DNA of 64,000 bases from the IMG/VR virus record IMGVR_UViG_3300027759_000072, positions 16,415-80,414 of that record, one strand, 5' to 3'. The stretch's first letter is position 1; each line of letters begins with the position of its first letter. Under the pieces are notes generated by a model. The model was not told where the DNA came from. It did not search any database and saw only the letters and a program-made list of their open reading frames with translations. Below, in pieces: positions 46,247 through 54,212 of this stretch. A program made the position numbers and the translations under genes. Source of the stretch: a virus.

Positions 46247-46864
46247 ATGAACTTTCAAGACCTACTAACAAAAATTAAAAACATTGATGAAGGTAAATCA
46301 ATGGAAGAGTGCGGAATGCCATTACCGGGTATTTCAATTGGAGGACCTAGGCCAGAGCAAGCTGATTCAGTAACAATGAATGTCAGCATGAATGGCAGTG
46401 GCGCAGGTGGTATCCGTGATTTAATGGGCATTTTAAAAAACATCGAAGACAGAGACCATAGTATAAGCCCAGCTGATATGCACGGCGATGACGAAATTAT
46501 CATCGGCAGTACTAGCAAGTTTGATTCTCAAATGCAAGATCTAGAAGACGGATATGCTAACGAACCAAATCCTACAACTACCGGTACAAATATAATTGAC
46601 GGCGACGATTTAGCCAGTGACGGTAGAGAAGCACATAAAGTTAACGGTGGTGGGAACCCGATGCACGAATCATTAGTTGAAAAATTATCAGCTATGTACA
46701 ACGACATTAAAGAAGCTAAAGAAGATAAATTTGATGCACTAAAACATGTTAAGGATCCTACCAAAGGTGAGAAGACAGCAGCCAAAGATGTCAAACGTGG
46801 TAGCTATGCTGACCGTGCGGCCATGTTAAAATCAGCAGAAGCTGATGGTCGGCTAAAAGGCTAA
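46247..46864 (+). CDS. Head-associated conserved protein, 205 aa
   Basis: Acidic, low-complexity protein with MNFQDLLTKIKNIDEGKSM at the N-terminus (possible I-D-E prohead-protease site), then DRDHSISPADMHGDDEIIIG, GYANEPNPTTTGTN and a basic C-terminus (KRGSYADRAAMLKSAEADGR). I recall related proteins with a GYANEP-like motif in aquatic T4-like phages without assigned function. It starts 1 nt after the previous stop. A prohead core or internal protein is likely; this is inference. Confidence 0.6.
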   Translation: MNFQDLLTKIKNIDEGKSMEECGMPLPGISIGGPRPEQADSVTMNVSMNGSGAGGIRDLMGILKNIEDRDHSISPADMHGDDEIIIGSTSKFDSQMQDLEDGYANEPNPTTTGTNIIDGDDLASDGREAHKVNGGGNPMHESLVEKLSAMYNDIKEAKEDKFDALKHVKDPTKGEKTAAKDVKRGSYADRAAMLKSAEADGRLKG

Positions 46865-46880
46865 CTATTTTCTAGTATCC

Positions 46881-46908
46881 AAAAAAGGGCCTTTATGGCC
46901 CTTTTTTT
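46881..46908. terminator. Rho-independent terminator before gp17
   Basis: AAAAAAGGGCC, loop TTTAT, GGCCCTTTTTTT: a strong GC stem with A/T tracts on both sides, so it can act on both strands. It isolates the gp17 unit. Confidence 0.92.
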
Positions 46909-46909
46909 A

Positions 46910-46917
46910 TGTAAATA
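46910..46917 (+). promoter_or_regulatory. Candidate late promoter for gp17, close to start codon
   Basis: TGTAAATA, 6 of 8 to TATAAATA, directly after the terminator U-tract and 5 nt before the ATG at 46923. Confidence 0.4.
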
Positions 46918-46922
46918 AGCAT

Positions 46923-48515
46923 ATGGCAAAATCACTCGACGGCGTCTTAACCAAAAAAGCGCACACAAAAGAAAAGTTTAGCGAAGACCAAGTTACGCAC
47001 TTATTGAAGTGTGCTGACCCCGATTACGGCTATTTGCACTTTGCCCAGAACTTTTTTCATATCCAGCATCCTGTAAGAGGTAAAATGAAATTTCAGCCTT
47101 TTGAATACCAGGAACGATTGTTGGGCAGTTATCACGATTTTCGATTCAATATCAATATGCTACCCCGTCAGAGCGGCAAGACAACATGCGCATCAGCATA
47201 CTTGCTATGGTACGCTATGTTTCATCCTGATCAAACAATTCTAGTCGCCGCGCACAAATACACAGGCGCCCAGGAAATTATGCAACGTATTCGTTATGGA
47301 TACGAATTATGCGAAGATTTCATACGCTGTGGTGTTGTTAGTTATAACAAACAAAGTATAGAATTTGACAACGGATCACGAATTGTTGCGCAGACAACAA
47401 CAGGTACAACAGGTCGTGGTATGTCTATATCATTACTATATTGCGATGAGTTTGCATTTGTGCAACCGAACATTGCGGAAGAGTTTTGGACTTCAATATC
47501 CCCTACACTAGCAACTGGTGGCCGTGCAATTATTACAAGCACACCAAATTCAGACGAAGATACATTTGCTACTATATGGAAAGAATCAAAAGATTTGTTT
47601 GATGTGTTTGGCAACGAACGTACTGATGGATTAGGCCGTAATGGATTCCACGGATTTCGAGCTGAATGGCACGAACACCCTGATAGAGATGATAAATGGA
47701 AAGAAGTTGAAATGGGTCGTATCGGTGAAGAAAAGTTCCGTCGAGAATATGGTTGTGAGTTTTTAATCTTTGATGAAACATTAATTAGTTCTATTAAACT
47801 AGCAGAACTGGTAGGAAGAGAGCCGCAGTTTAAAACAGGACAAGTTCGCTGGTATAAGAAGCCAACGCCGGGAAACATTTATCTTATTGGCCTAGATCCT
47901 AGTTTAGGAACAGGAGGCGACTTTGCGGGTATACAGGTATTTGAGTTACCTAGCATGATTCAATGTGCTGAATGGCAACATAATTTAACTATTGTACAAG
48001 ATCAAGTTAAATTATTTAGAGATGTAATTAGATACATTAAAGAAGAAATTGGCGAAGAATACAACGATAATATCTACTGGAGTGTTGAAAATAACACAAT
48101 CGGCGAGGCGGCCCTAGTTGTTATTGCTAACCTAGGTGAAGAAACATTTCCCGGATTATTCCTAAGCGAGCCTGTTCGAAAAGGGCATGTACGTAAATTC
48201 CGCAAAGGATTTAATACTACCCATGGCAACAAAATATCAGCTTGTAGTCGTTTAAAGTACTTTATTGAAGAAAATAAAATGACAATACACAGCAAAACCC
48301 TATTAAGTGAACTTAAAACATTCATTGCTTTGGGTGTTACGTTTAAAGCTAAAGACGGACAGCATGACGACTTAGTATCTGCACTACTGCTGATTGTACG
48401 TATGACTGTAATTTTAGCCGAATGGGATCCGGGAGTTTTTGAAAAACTTACAATAGAAGCAACAGCCGACGAAGATTGGGAAGCACCGTTGCCTATATTC
48501 ATTTCTAGTAACTAA
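46923..48515 (+). CDS. gp17: Terminase large subunit (T4 gp17-like), 530 aa
   Basis: DNA-packaging motor ATPase and headful nuclease. Walker A LPRQSGKTT at ~80-88, Walker B LLYCDEFAFV with the catalytic Glu at ~173-178, coupling motif ITSTPNSDED. The RNase H-like nuclease domain follows: IGLDPSLGTGGDFAGI (first Asp ~324), WSVENNTIGEAA (Glu) and GQHDDLVSALLL (last Asp pair ~480). Length is slightly under T4 gp17 (610 aa). It has its own terminator-flanked position and a late octamer next to the start. Headful packaging, hence a circularly permuted genome, is expected from the family. Confidence 0.97.
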   Translation: MAKSLDGVLTKKAHTKEKFSEDQVTHLLKCADPDYGYLHFAQNFFHIQHPVRGKMKFQPFEYQERLLGSYHDFRFNINMLPRQSGKTTCASAYLLWYAMFHPDQTILVAAHKYTGAQEIMQRIRYGYELCEDFIRCGVVSYNKQSIEFDNGSRIVAQTTTGTTGRGMSISLLYCDEFAFVQPNIAEEFWTSISPTLATGGRAIITSTPNSDEDTFATIWKESKDLFDVFGNERTDGLGRNGFHGFRAEWHEHPDRDDKWKEVEMGRIGEEKFRREYGCEFLIFDETLISSIKLAELVGREPQFKTGQVRWYKKPTPGNIYLIGLDPSLGTGGDFAGIQVFELPSMIQCAEWQHNLTIVQDQVKLFRDVIRYIKEEIGEEYNDNIYWSVENNTIGEAALVVIANLGEETFPGLFLSEPVRKGHVRKFRKGFNTTHGNKISACSRLKYFIEENKMTIHSKTLLSELKTFIALGVTFKAKDGQHDDLVSALLLIVRMTVILAEWDPGVFEKLTIEATADEDWEAPLPIFISSN

Positions 48516-48516
48516 G

Positions 48517-48524
48517 CATAAATA
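48517..48524 (+). promoter_or_regulatory. Candidate late promoter, close to start codon
   Basis: CATAAATA octamer in the 13-nt gap after gp17, ending 4 nt before the ATG at 48529. No ribosome-binding site can fit between it and the start codon. Confidence 0.5.
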
Positions 48525-48528
48525 TAAC

Positions 48529-51174
48529 ATGGACGCAAATTTAGATAAGATCGCTAAAGATTTGTATGGAAAGATACAAACACGTTTCCCCAACATCAAG
48601 ATTGGGGACGAAAATGCCGCTGTATTAAGCAAAAAAGAAGATATTCCTAAAGCTCGATTTTTTGAATTCGAGTACACCGAAGACGGTGAACCTTTGGGAA
48701 CTATTGCTATTACATTAGATGCCGATGACGGAATTGTGGTGCAAGTAAGTGGAGATTTAGTCAACGATGACGACGATACTACACATCATAATGCTTATAA
48801 ATTCATCCGTAGTTTTAGACAATTTGCTAAAGATAGACTCTTAAATTTTGATGTACAAAACATTGGAAAGAGTAATATGGATAAACGAGATTACGAGTTT
48901 CAAGCAAAACGTAAGGAAGAACCAGTTATGCCTCAAGAACCAGTTATGGAAAGTAAAATGTACGGCAATGCTAGAATGAGCTACCAAGATCTAGGGGAAG
49001 CGAGACTAGTGGTTAAGCATACACAACCAATCAATTTAGATTTGGCTGCTGGCCGCACTATGCACATTGACAGTATATATGTTGAAAACAATCAAGGCGA
49101 ACGGTTCCGTTATCCTTACAAACATTTAAATGGTGCTCGTGCATTGGCAGAACATATTAAAGCTGGTGGTAATCCATACGATGCTATTGGTAAACATATT
49201 TGCAATTTGTCAGAAGAGCTTGCAAGTCTGCGTAAGTTTAAAGGATATGTTAATCGCCAAGAACAAATCAGCGAAGCAATGGGTAATGTAACAGAGCGTG
49301 TTATTGAGCGTATTGAAGAAATTAAAGAAACTATTCACAAATTACAACGCCCGGCATATTACCAATCATTTGTAGAAGCATTTGAAGAACAAGAAGAACA
49401 AATGATTCCCGAAGCAGTTGCAAACGATCTAATCGATCGTTTGACTATCCGAACATTTAACGAAGAACTAAAAGCAGTATTTCCATACATTTATAAGTTT
49501 GTTGACGAGTCCGAGTTGCCTGTGTTAGAACTCAATGCTGAAGATTTAGTTGATGAATCATTTAAAACTGAGACTGCAATAAAAACAGATTGGCATCACC
49601 GTTATAAAGAACATAAAAAACGTCATGATGATTATTTTAACAGTGACACACCCGATGAAGATTCTGCTTCAAAAGCAGGTAAATCAGCTAGACATGCGGC
49701 CAAACAACACGAAATAGAAACAGGCAAAAAGATTCCCGGTGCAGAAGAGTTTGACGTATATGAAAGTTTAAATCTCGAGTTAGCATACGAAAACTTTATG
49801 AATAATATTATTCGTGAAGATAAAGATGAAATTTTTAGTCCTAATAAAGATGCACAAAACGCCGCCATTGAAAAATTAAATCAAATTCTTTCTAAAGAAT
49901 TAAAAGGTGGCCCAGAAGGTGTTAATGCAATTGAAAGTTTACGTGGCCTAATTGACGACGTAGAATTTTTAAATTCATTACGTGATATTGATCCAGATTT
50001 AGATGTACGTCCTTTAGTACAGCAATTTATTTTACAAAGAGATCCAGACATTGCAACACGTATACATTTTGATGGCGGCAATCCTGAAGTACAACAACCT
50101 CCTGCTCCTGCGGCAGCACCGGCTCCGGCCCCAGTTCCAGCGGCAACTGAACCTGCTCCTGCATTACCAGGCGGTCCAGAAGCGGTAGCAGATGGCGGCG
50201 CATTAGGTGCAACACCCCCAGCAACAGAACCAACACCTCTACCAGAAAGCGAAGATCCACCGTTTGATCCTGATCCTCCTAGAAAGAATCCTATTGCTAA
50301 AGCCGGTAAGCATGGATTAGGACACAGTACTGCTAAACATCTAGCACATCAAGGTATGGCCAAAGCAATTAAGAAAGCTAAAGACGCAGGCGCAACTCTT
50401 GATACTAAAATGGATCTTGGATCTAGAGAAATTACATTACACGATGCTATTAAAGAATCTGGCATGAGTCCAGAAGACTTTGGATTTGACGGCGAGATAG
50501 TAGACGGTCTTCATGAGATGATGAAATTTATCTCTGGATTCTACAATAAAGAAAACGGTACATTCCCACTTGGCGCTGAAAGAATTAAAATTAAATTAAA
50601 GAAACAGTTTGAAGACGGTGCATTTGGGGAAGTTAACCCAGAAGAGTTAACAAGAGTCATGAAATTTATTGACATGAAAGATCCTGGTAGCGCACACAAT
50701 CAACATGTTGATATTATTCGTTTAGCAGGCGTACCAAATCATAATATTGAAGTTGACGAAGCAGGCGCAGACCCTCGTTTAGACCAGCTCAATGCGTTGA
50801 TTGCTAAATTACAAGGCCCGCATTCATCGAACACTAATACATCTACTAACTCATCTACTAGCACAGGCACAATTAACGGTCAACCTGCATCTTATGATGA
50901 TGTAATGGGCAAATTTAACGACATGGCTAATTCATCAGGTGATCTAGGAACTAAATTTAACGACATGGCTAAAAACATGAAACTTAAATTTGGAGATGAA
51001 GAATTAGATTTTAATAATCCAGATGATATGGCTAAAAAAATTCAAAAATTGGTTGGCGGTCAATTTACGAATGCTCAACAAGGTATGCCCAACCAGAACA
51101 TCCAATTCCCAGGAGGACAAATGAATCCTGCGGAGTTAATGAAATCAATACTATCAAAATTACCAAAGAATTAA
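48529..51174 (+). CDS. Large internal/head-associated protein, 881 aa
   Basis: Charged, largely helical protein. Residues 1-~115 form an alpha/beta domain (KIAKDLYGKIQTRFPNIKIG, VQVSGDLVNDDDDTTHHNAY). At ~150, MSYQDLGEARL looks like an internal copy of the T4 internal-protein targeting signal with an L-G-E cleavage site. Coiled-coil-like helices follow (VTERVIERIEEIKETIHKLQ), and a Pro/Ala linker at ~523-568. The C-terminus has repeated GKFNDMANSSGDLGTKFNDM. Together with its neighbours it may be processed and packaged. No catalytic motif found; family not recognised. Confidence 0.65.
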   Translation: MDANLDKIAKDLYGKIQTRFPNIKIGDENAAVLSKKEDIPKARFFEFEYTEDGEPLGTIAITLDADDGIVVQVSGDLVNDDDDTTHHNAYKFIRSFRQFAKDRLLNFDVQNIGKSNMDKRDYEFQAKRKEEPVMPQEPVMESKMYGNARMSYQDLGEARLVVKHTQPINLDLAAGRTMHIDSIYVENNQGERFRYPYKHLNGARALAEHIKAGGNPYDAIGKHICNLSEELASLRKFKGYVNRQEQISEAMGNVTERVIERIEEIKETIHKLQRPAYYQSFVEAFEEQEEQMIPEAVANDLIDRLTIRTFNEELKAVFPYIYKFVDESELPVLELNAEDLVDESFKTETAIKTDWHHRYKEHKKRHDDYFNSDTPDEDSASKAGKSARHAAKQHEIETGKKIPGAEEFDVYESLNLELAYENFMNNIIREDKDEIFSPNKDAQNAAIEKLNQILSKELKGGPEGVNAIESLRGLIDDVEFLNSLRDIDPDLDVRPLVQQFILQRDPDIATRIHFDGGNPEVQQPPAPAAAPAPAPVPAATEPAPALPGGPEAVADGGALGATPPATEPTPLPESEDPPFDPDPPRKNPIAKAGKHGLGHSTAKHLAHQGMAKAIKKAKDAGATLDTKMDLGSREITLHDAIKESGMSPEDFGFDGEIVDGLHEMMKFISGFYNKENGTFPLGAERIKIKLKKQFEDGAFGEVNPEELTRVMKFIDMKDPGSAHNQHVDIIRLAGVPNHNIEVDEAGADPRLDQLNALIAKLQGPHSSNTNTSTNSSTSTGTINGQPASYDDVMGKFNDMANSSGDLGTKFNDMAKNMKLKFGDEELDFNNPDDMAKKIQKLVGGQFTNAQQGMPNQNIQFPGGQMNPAELMKSILSKLPKN

Positions 51175-51183
51175 GGAAAAATT

Positions 51184-51972
51184 ATGAATACATTTAAAGG
51201 TTTAAGACATTATATTGATATTGTCAATGAAGCAAACGTAGTATCTGGATCTGGGGTTCCTGTAACAAGCGGCTCCGGTGCTCCTGTAACTACTGGCACT
51301 CCTGCTCCTGTGGCAGCACCAGCTGGGCCGGCAAATCCATGGACTAACGATCCTGCTAAGGCAGCGGCTTGGTCTAAGCTAACACCAGAAGACCAAAAAT
51401 GGTTAGGTGGTGCTGATCCTACTGATAAATTTATTCTTGCTCGTGCTCCTAAGAAAGGCGCGGCAGCTCCTGCGGCAGCTCCTGCGGCAGCTCCTGCGGC
51501 AGCTCCTGCGGCAGCTCCTGCGGCACCAGCACAGTCTCCAGAACAATTGGCAGCGGCACAAAAAGCTAACGGTGTTGATCCTGCAACCGGTCAGAACGTA
51601 ACAATGCCAAATGGTATTAATCCAGAAACAGGCGCCCCAACTACAGTAACAGCTGGTGCTCCTGCGGCACAACAGGCAGCTAGACCTAGAGTTCCAGCTA
51701 AGTCTGATCCGGCAGTGTTAAAAATTCAGCAAGACTTAATTGCTAAAGGCGCAAAAATTAAAGCTGACGGTGTTATGGGTCCAGCTACTCAGGCAGCTCA
51801 GAAACAATTTGGCGGCCAAGGCACAAGGCCAACACCAGCACCTGATTATTCAAACGGAAACCCAATGGTGACGCAAAGTGGCATGGATTTTTCAGCAGGT
51901 AATTTTGAAGAATCTGTTACGTACAGAGAAGATCAAACATTAGCACGTATTGTAGAACTAGCAAGGAAATAA
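51184..51972 (+). CDS. Probable internal protein with peptidoglycan-binding domain, 262 aa
   Basis: The N-terminus MNTFKGLRHYIDIVNEANV resembles the T4 internal-protein targeting peptide (cleavage expected near V-N-E). Next is a conserved block PWTNDPAKAAAWSKLTPEDQ, KWLGGADPTDKFILARAP shared with the next gene, then an (APAA)n linker. At ~173-212, VLKIQQDLIAKGAKIKADGV then MGPATQAAQKQF is a typical PG_binding_1 repeat, which binds peptidoglycan. It may be delivered with the genome or attached inside the virion. Tandem paralogue of the 355-aa protein downstream. Confidence 0.7.
   Translation: MNTFKGLRHYIDIVNEANVVSGSGVPVTSGSGAPVTTGTPAPVAAPAGPANPWTNDPAKAAAWSKLTPEDQKWLGGADPTDKFILARAPKKGAAAPAAAPAAAPAAAPAAAPAAPAQSPEQLAAAQKANGVDPATGQNVTMPNGINPETGAPTTVTAGAPAAQQAARPRVPAKSDPAVLKIQQDLIAKGAKIKADGVMGPATQAAQKQFGGQGTRPTPAPDYSNGNPMVTQSGMDFSAGNFEESVTYREDQTLARIVELARK
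51460..51519 (+). repeat. Five tandem copies of a 12-bp repeat
   Basis: Unit GCGGCAGCTCCT repeated five times without change, encoding Ala-Ala-Ala-Pro units of the linker in the 262-aa protein. In-frame copy-number change would alter linker length only. Confidence 0.92.
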
Positions 51973-51973
51973 T

Positions 51974-53041
51974 ATGAAATCGTTACGCGAATATATTGAT
52001 ATAATTAAAGAAGCTGATGGTGTAACTAATCCATGGCCGGCTGGAACTCCACATGCGGCAGCATGGGATACTATGAGTCCGGAAGATAAAAAATGGCTAG
52101 GTGGTGCTGATCCAACTGACAAATATATTTTAGCTCGTGCTCCAAACGGCGGCAAACCAGTTGCTAAACCTGTTCCGGTAGCGGCACCTGCTCCAGCGGC
52201 AGTTGCAACACCAGTTGCCGAGCCCGCACCAGCGGCACCAGCACAACAACAAGCGGCAAACCCAACCCCTGCACCAAAACCTGTAGCACCATCGGATTCC
52301 AAAGTATTAACATTACAAAACAAATTAATTGGTCTTGGCGCAAAGATTAAAGCTGACGGTGTTATGGGCCCACAAACTCAAGCGGCTATGAAAGAATATG
52401 GTTTAGACATTAACGGTAATCCTGTAAAAGACGCAAAGACTGGACAACCTGTCACTAATGATAAAACTGCTAATGCAATTATTCAACGTGGAGGAGTTGC
52501 TCCTGCTGAGATTACAAAAGATATGACTGTAGCACAACAAGTTCGTAGTGATCTTGAAGCACAACGAGCAAATACTATAACCCGAGATAATAGTGTGCCA
52601 GTAAGTACACGAGCAGACGGTCAACAAGTTTATACAACGCAATCTGGAAAACAAGTTGCGCTTAATAGTCTAGAAGCCAAGCGTGCCGAACGGCAAGCAG
52701 AATATCAAGCACAGACTCAAGCGTTCAATGCTAAACAAGCTGAAGAAAAAGCCGCCAAAGCGGCCGCCGCATCAGGCCAAGGACCAAAACCAGTAACTGC
52801 GACTACCCCAGCGGCACCAGTACAACAAGCGGCACCAGTACAACAAGCGGCGACGGCTCAAGCAACCAATCCGTCAACACCTGCAACAGGTAATGTTCCG
52901 CCGCGCCCTGCCAACCCTGCGCAAAAGGCAGCATGGGCAAGACAGTACGCTCAAACACATAATCCTGACGGAACACCATTACAAGAAGGTATTGGGTATG
53001 ACGAATTGGACAGACTTGTTAGTTTAGTACATTATCGTTAA
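51974..53041 (+). CDS. Probable internal protein with peptidoglycan-binding domain, 355 aa
   Basis: Paralogue of the preceding gene. N-terminus MKSLREYIDIIKEADGV matches the internal-protein targeting pattern, with cleavage expected after I-K-E. Then NPWPAGTPHAAAWDTMSPED, KKWLGGADPTDKYILARAP, an Ala/Pro linker, and at ~107-143 a PG_binding_1 repeat (VLTLQNKLIGLGAKIKADGV then MGPQTQAAMKEYG). The remaining ~200 residues are Gln/Ala-rich and coiled-coil-like, with a second Ala/Pro linker. AAGGAA precedes the ATG; 1 nt separates the genes. A late octamer and a terminator follow. Confidence 0.7.
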   Translation: MKSLREYIDIIKEADGVTNPWPAGTPHAAAWDTMSPEDKKWLGGADPTDKYILARAPNGGKPVAKPVPVAAPAPAAVATPVAEPAPAAPAQQQAANPTPAPKPVAPSDSKVLTLQNKLIGLGAKIKADGVMGPQTQAAMKEYGLDINGNPVKDAKTGQPVTNDKTANAIIQRGGVAPAEITKDMTVAQQVRSDLEAQRANTITRDNSVPVSTRADGQQVYTTQSGKQVALNSLEAKRAERQAEYQAQTQAFNAKQAEEKAAKAAAASGQGPKPVTATTPAAPVQQAAPVQQAATAQATNPSTPATGNVPPRPANPAQKAAWARQYAQTHNPDGTPLQEGIGYDELDRLVSLVHYR

Positions 53042-53084
53042 TTGGCGAAATATACTCACATTTAAGCAAGAAATCTCTTGCAAT

Positions 53085-53092
53085 GATAAATA
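53085..53092 (+). promoter_or_regulatory. Possible late promoter upstream of gp32
   Basis: GATAAATA, 7 of 8 to the consensus, but it sits directly against the following terminator stem, so transcripts from it would have to read through to reach gp32. T4 gene 32 also has several promoters of different classes. Confidence 0.35.
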
Positions 53093-53125
53093 AAAGCGTA
53101 TACAATAACATGTATGCGCTTTTTG
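53092..53125 (+). terminator. Rho-independent terminator
   Basis: Stem AAAAGCGTATAC / GTATGCGCTTTTT (one G-U pair) with an 8-nt loop and a U-tract. It ends the packaging/internal-protein operon. Confidence 0.85.
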
Positions 53126-53196
53126 TTTTAAGGTAGATCCGTAAAACAAACTAAGGCAAATGAAGTAAACAAAGGCTTATATAAAGGAGAACTATT

Positions 53197-54162
53197 ATGG
53201 CAACTTTGGCAGAAATTAGAGCAAAACTTAAGGCATCTGAATCAAAAGGTTCAGGAGAACGAACAGGCGGAGATAATTCAATTTATCCGTTCTGGAATTT
53301 AAAAGAAGGCGAGGAATCCGTTCTGCGATTCTTACCCGATGGTAACACTGACAACACATTTTTCTGGGTTGAACGTGCAATGATCAAACTACCATTCGCC
53401 GGCATCAAGGGTGAAACAGAAAGCAAACAAACTATTGTTCAAGTACCATGCGTAGAAATGTATGGCGATACTTGCCCAATCCTATCTGAAGTACGTGCTT
53501 GGTTTAAAGATCCAGCATTGGAAGATATGGGTCGTAAATATTGGAAGAAACGTAGTTACATTTTCCAAGGATTTGTAACTGAAGACGGTTTGAAAGAAAA
53601 AGAAACTCCAGAAAATCCAATCCGTAGATTTATTATTGGTCCTCAGATCTTTACATCAATCCGTGCGGCATTGGTTGATCCCGAGTTGGAAGATTTGCCA
53701 ACTGACTTTATACATGGCTTAGACTATCGTATGAAGAAAGGTTCAAAAGGCGGATACGCTGACTACTCAACATCAAGTTGGGCACGTCGTGAGCGTCCAC
53801 TAAGCGATTCTGAACAAGCGGCAATCAAACAACACGGATTGTTTAACTTGGCAGACTTTCTACCTAAGAAGCCAACCGATGTTGAGTTGAAAGTCATGAA
53901 AGAAATGTTTGAAGCATCAGTTGATGGTGAAGCATATGACATGGAACGTTGGGGACAATACTTCAAACCAGCTGGTATGAGTCAGAACACTGGTGATCCA
54001 AATAAATCAACTCCTAAAGCAACACCAGTTGCTAGCGATGACCACGACGAACCTGCTCCAACGCCAAAGGCAGCACCTGCTCCGGCGCCACAAGCAGAAT
54101 CAACAGGCGGTGACAGCCGTGCCCAAGACATCTTGGCAATGATTCGCAATCGTCAAAAGTAA
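53197..54162 (+). CDS. gp32: Single-stranded DNA-binding protein (T4 gp32-like), 321 aa
   Basis: Coats ssDNA in replication and recombination. N-terminal self-association segment MATLAEIRAKLKA, then the OB-fold core: SIYPFWNLKEGEESVLRFLP, WVERAMIKLPFAGI, KYWKKRSYIFQGFV, RRFIIGPQIFTSIRAAL. The C-terminus is an acidic/Pro-rich linker ending DSRAQDILAMIRNRQK. The T4 zinc ligands are only partly kept: VPCVEMYGDTCPIL has two Cys, no equivalent His, and Leu at the last position. AAAGGAG precedes the ATG, after an A-rich leader (AAAACAAACTAAGG) that might support autogenous control as in T4 (inference). Confidence 0.92.
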   Translation: MATLAEIRAKLKASESKGSGERTGGDNSIYPFWNLKEGEESVLRFLPDGNTDNTFFWVERAMIKLPFAGIKGETESKQTIVQVPCVEMYGDTCPILSEVRAWFKDPALEDMGRKYWKKRSYIFQGFVTEDGLKEKETPENPIRRFIIGPQIFTSIRAALVDPELEDLPTDFIHGLDYRMKKGSKGGYADYSTSSWARRERPLSDSEQAAIKQHGLFNLADFLPKKPTDVELKVMKEMFEASVDGEAYDMERWGQYFKPAGMSQNTGDPNKSTPKATPVASDDHDEPAPTPKAAPAPAPQAESTGGDSRAQDILAMIRNRQK

Positions 54163-54167
54163 TAGGT

Positions 54168-54187
54168 AAGGGGACTTCGGTCCCCTT
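54168..54187 (+). terminator. Stable C(UUCG)G tetraloop hairpin between gp32 and uvsX
   Basis: Eight-bp stem AAGGGGAC / GTCCCCTT closed by a TTCG tetraloop. It lacks a long U-tract, so it may be a weak terminator or a 3' mRNA-stabilising hairpin that leaves some read-through into uvsX. Confidence 0.75.
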
Positions 54188-54212
54188 AAATCATCAATAG
54201 GAGAATTAACTT

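Noticed and set aside
47342-47878. Antisense open frame of 178 codons opposite gp17
   Set aside because: Low-quality Ser/Pro-rich translation opposite conserved terminase motifs; no promoter or ribosome-binding site.
51460-51519. Short regular repeats as a possible CRISPR array
   Set aside because: Units are contiguous 12-mers without spacers and encode an Ala/Pro linker in frame.
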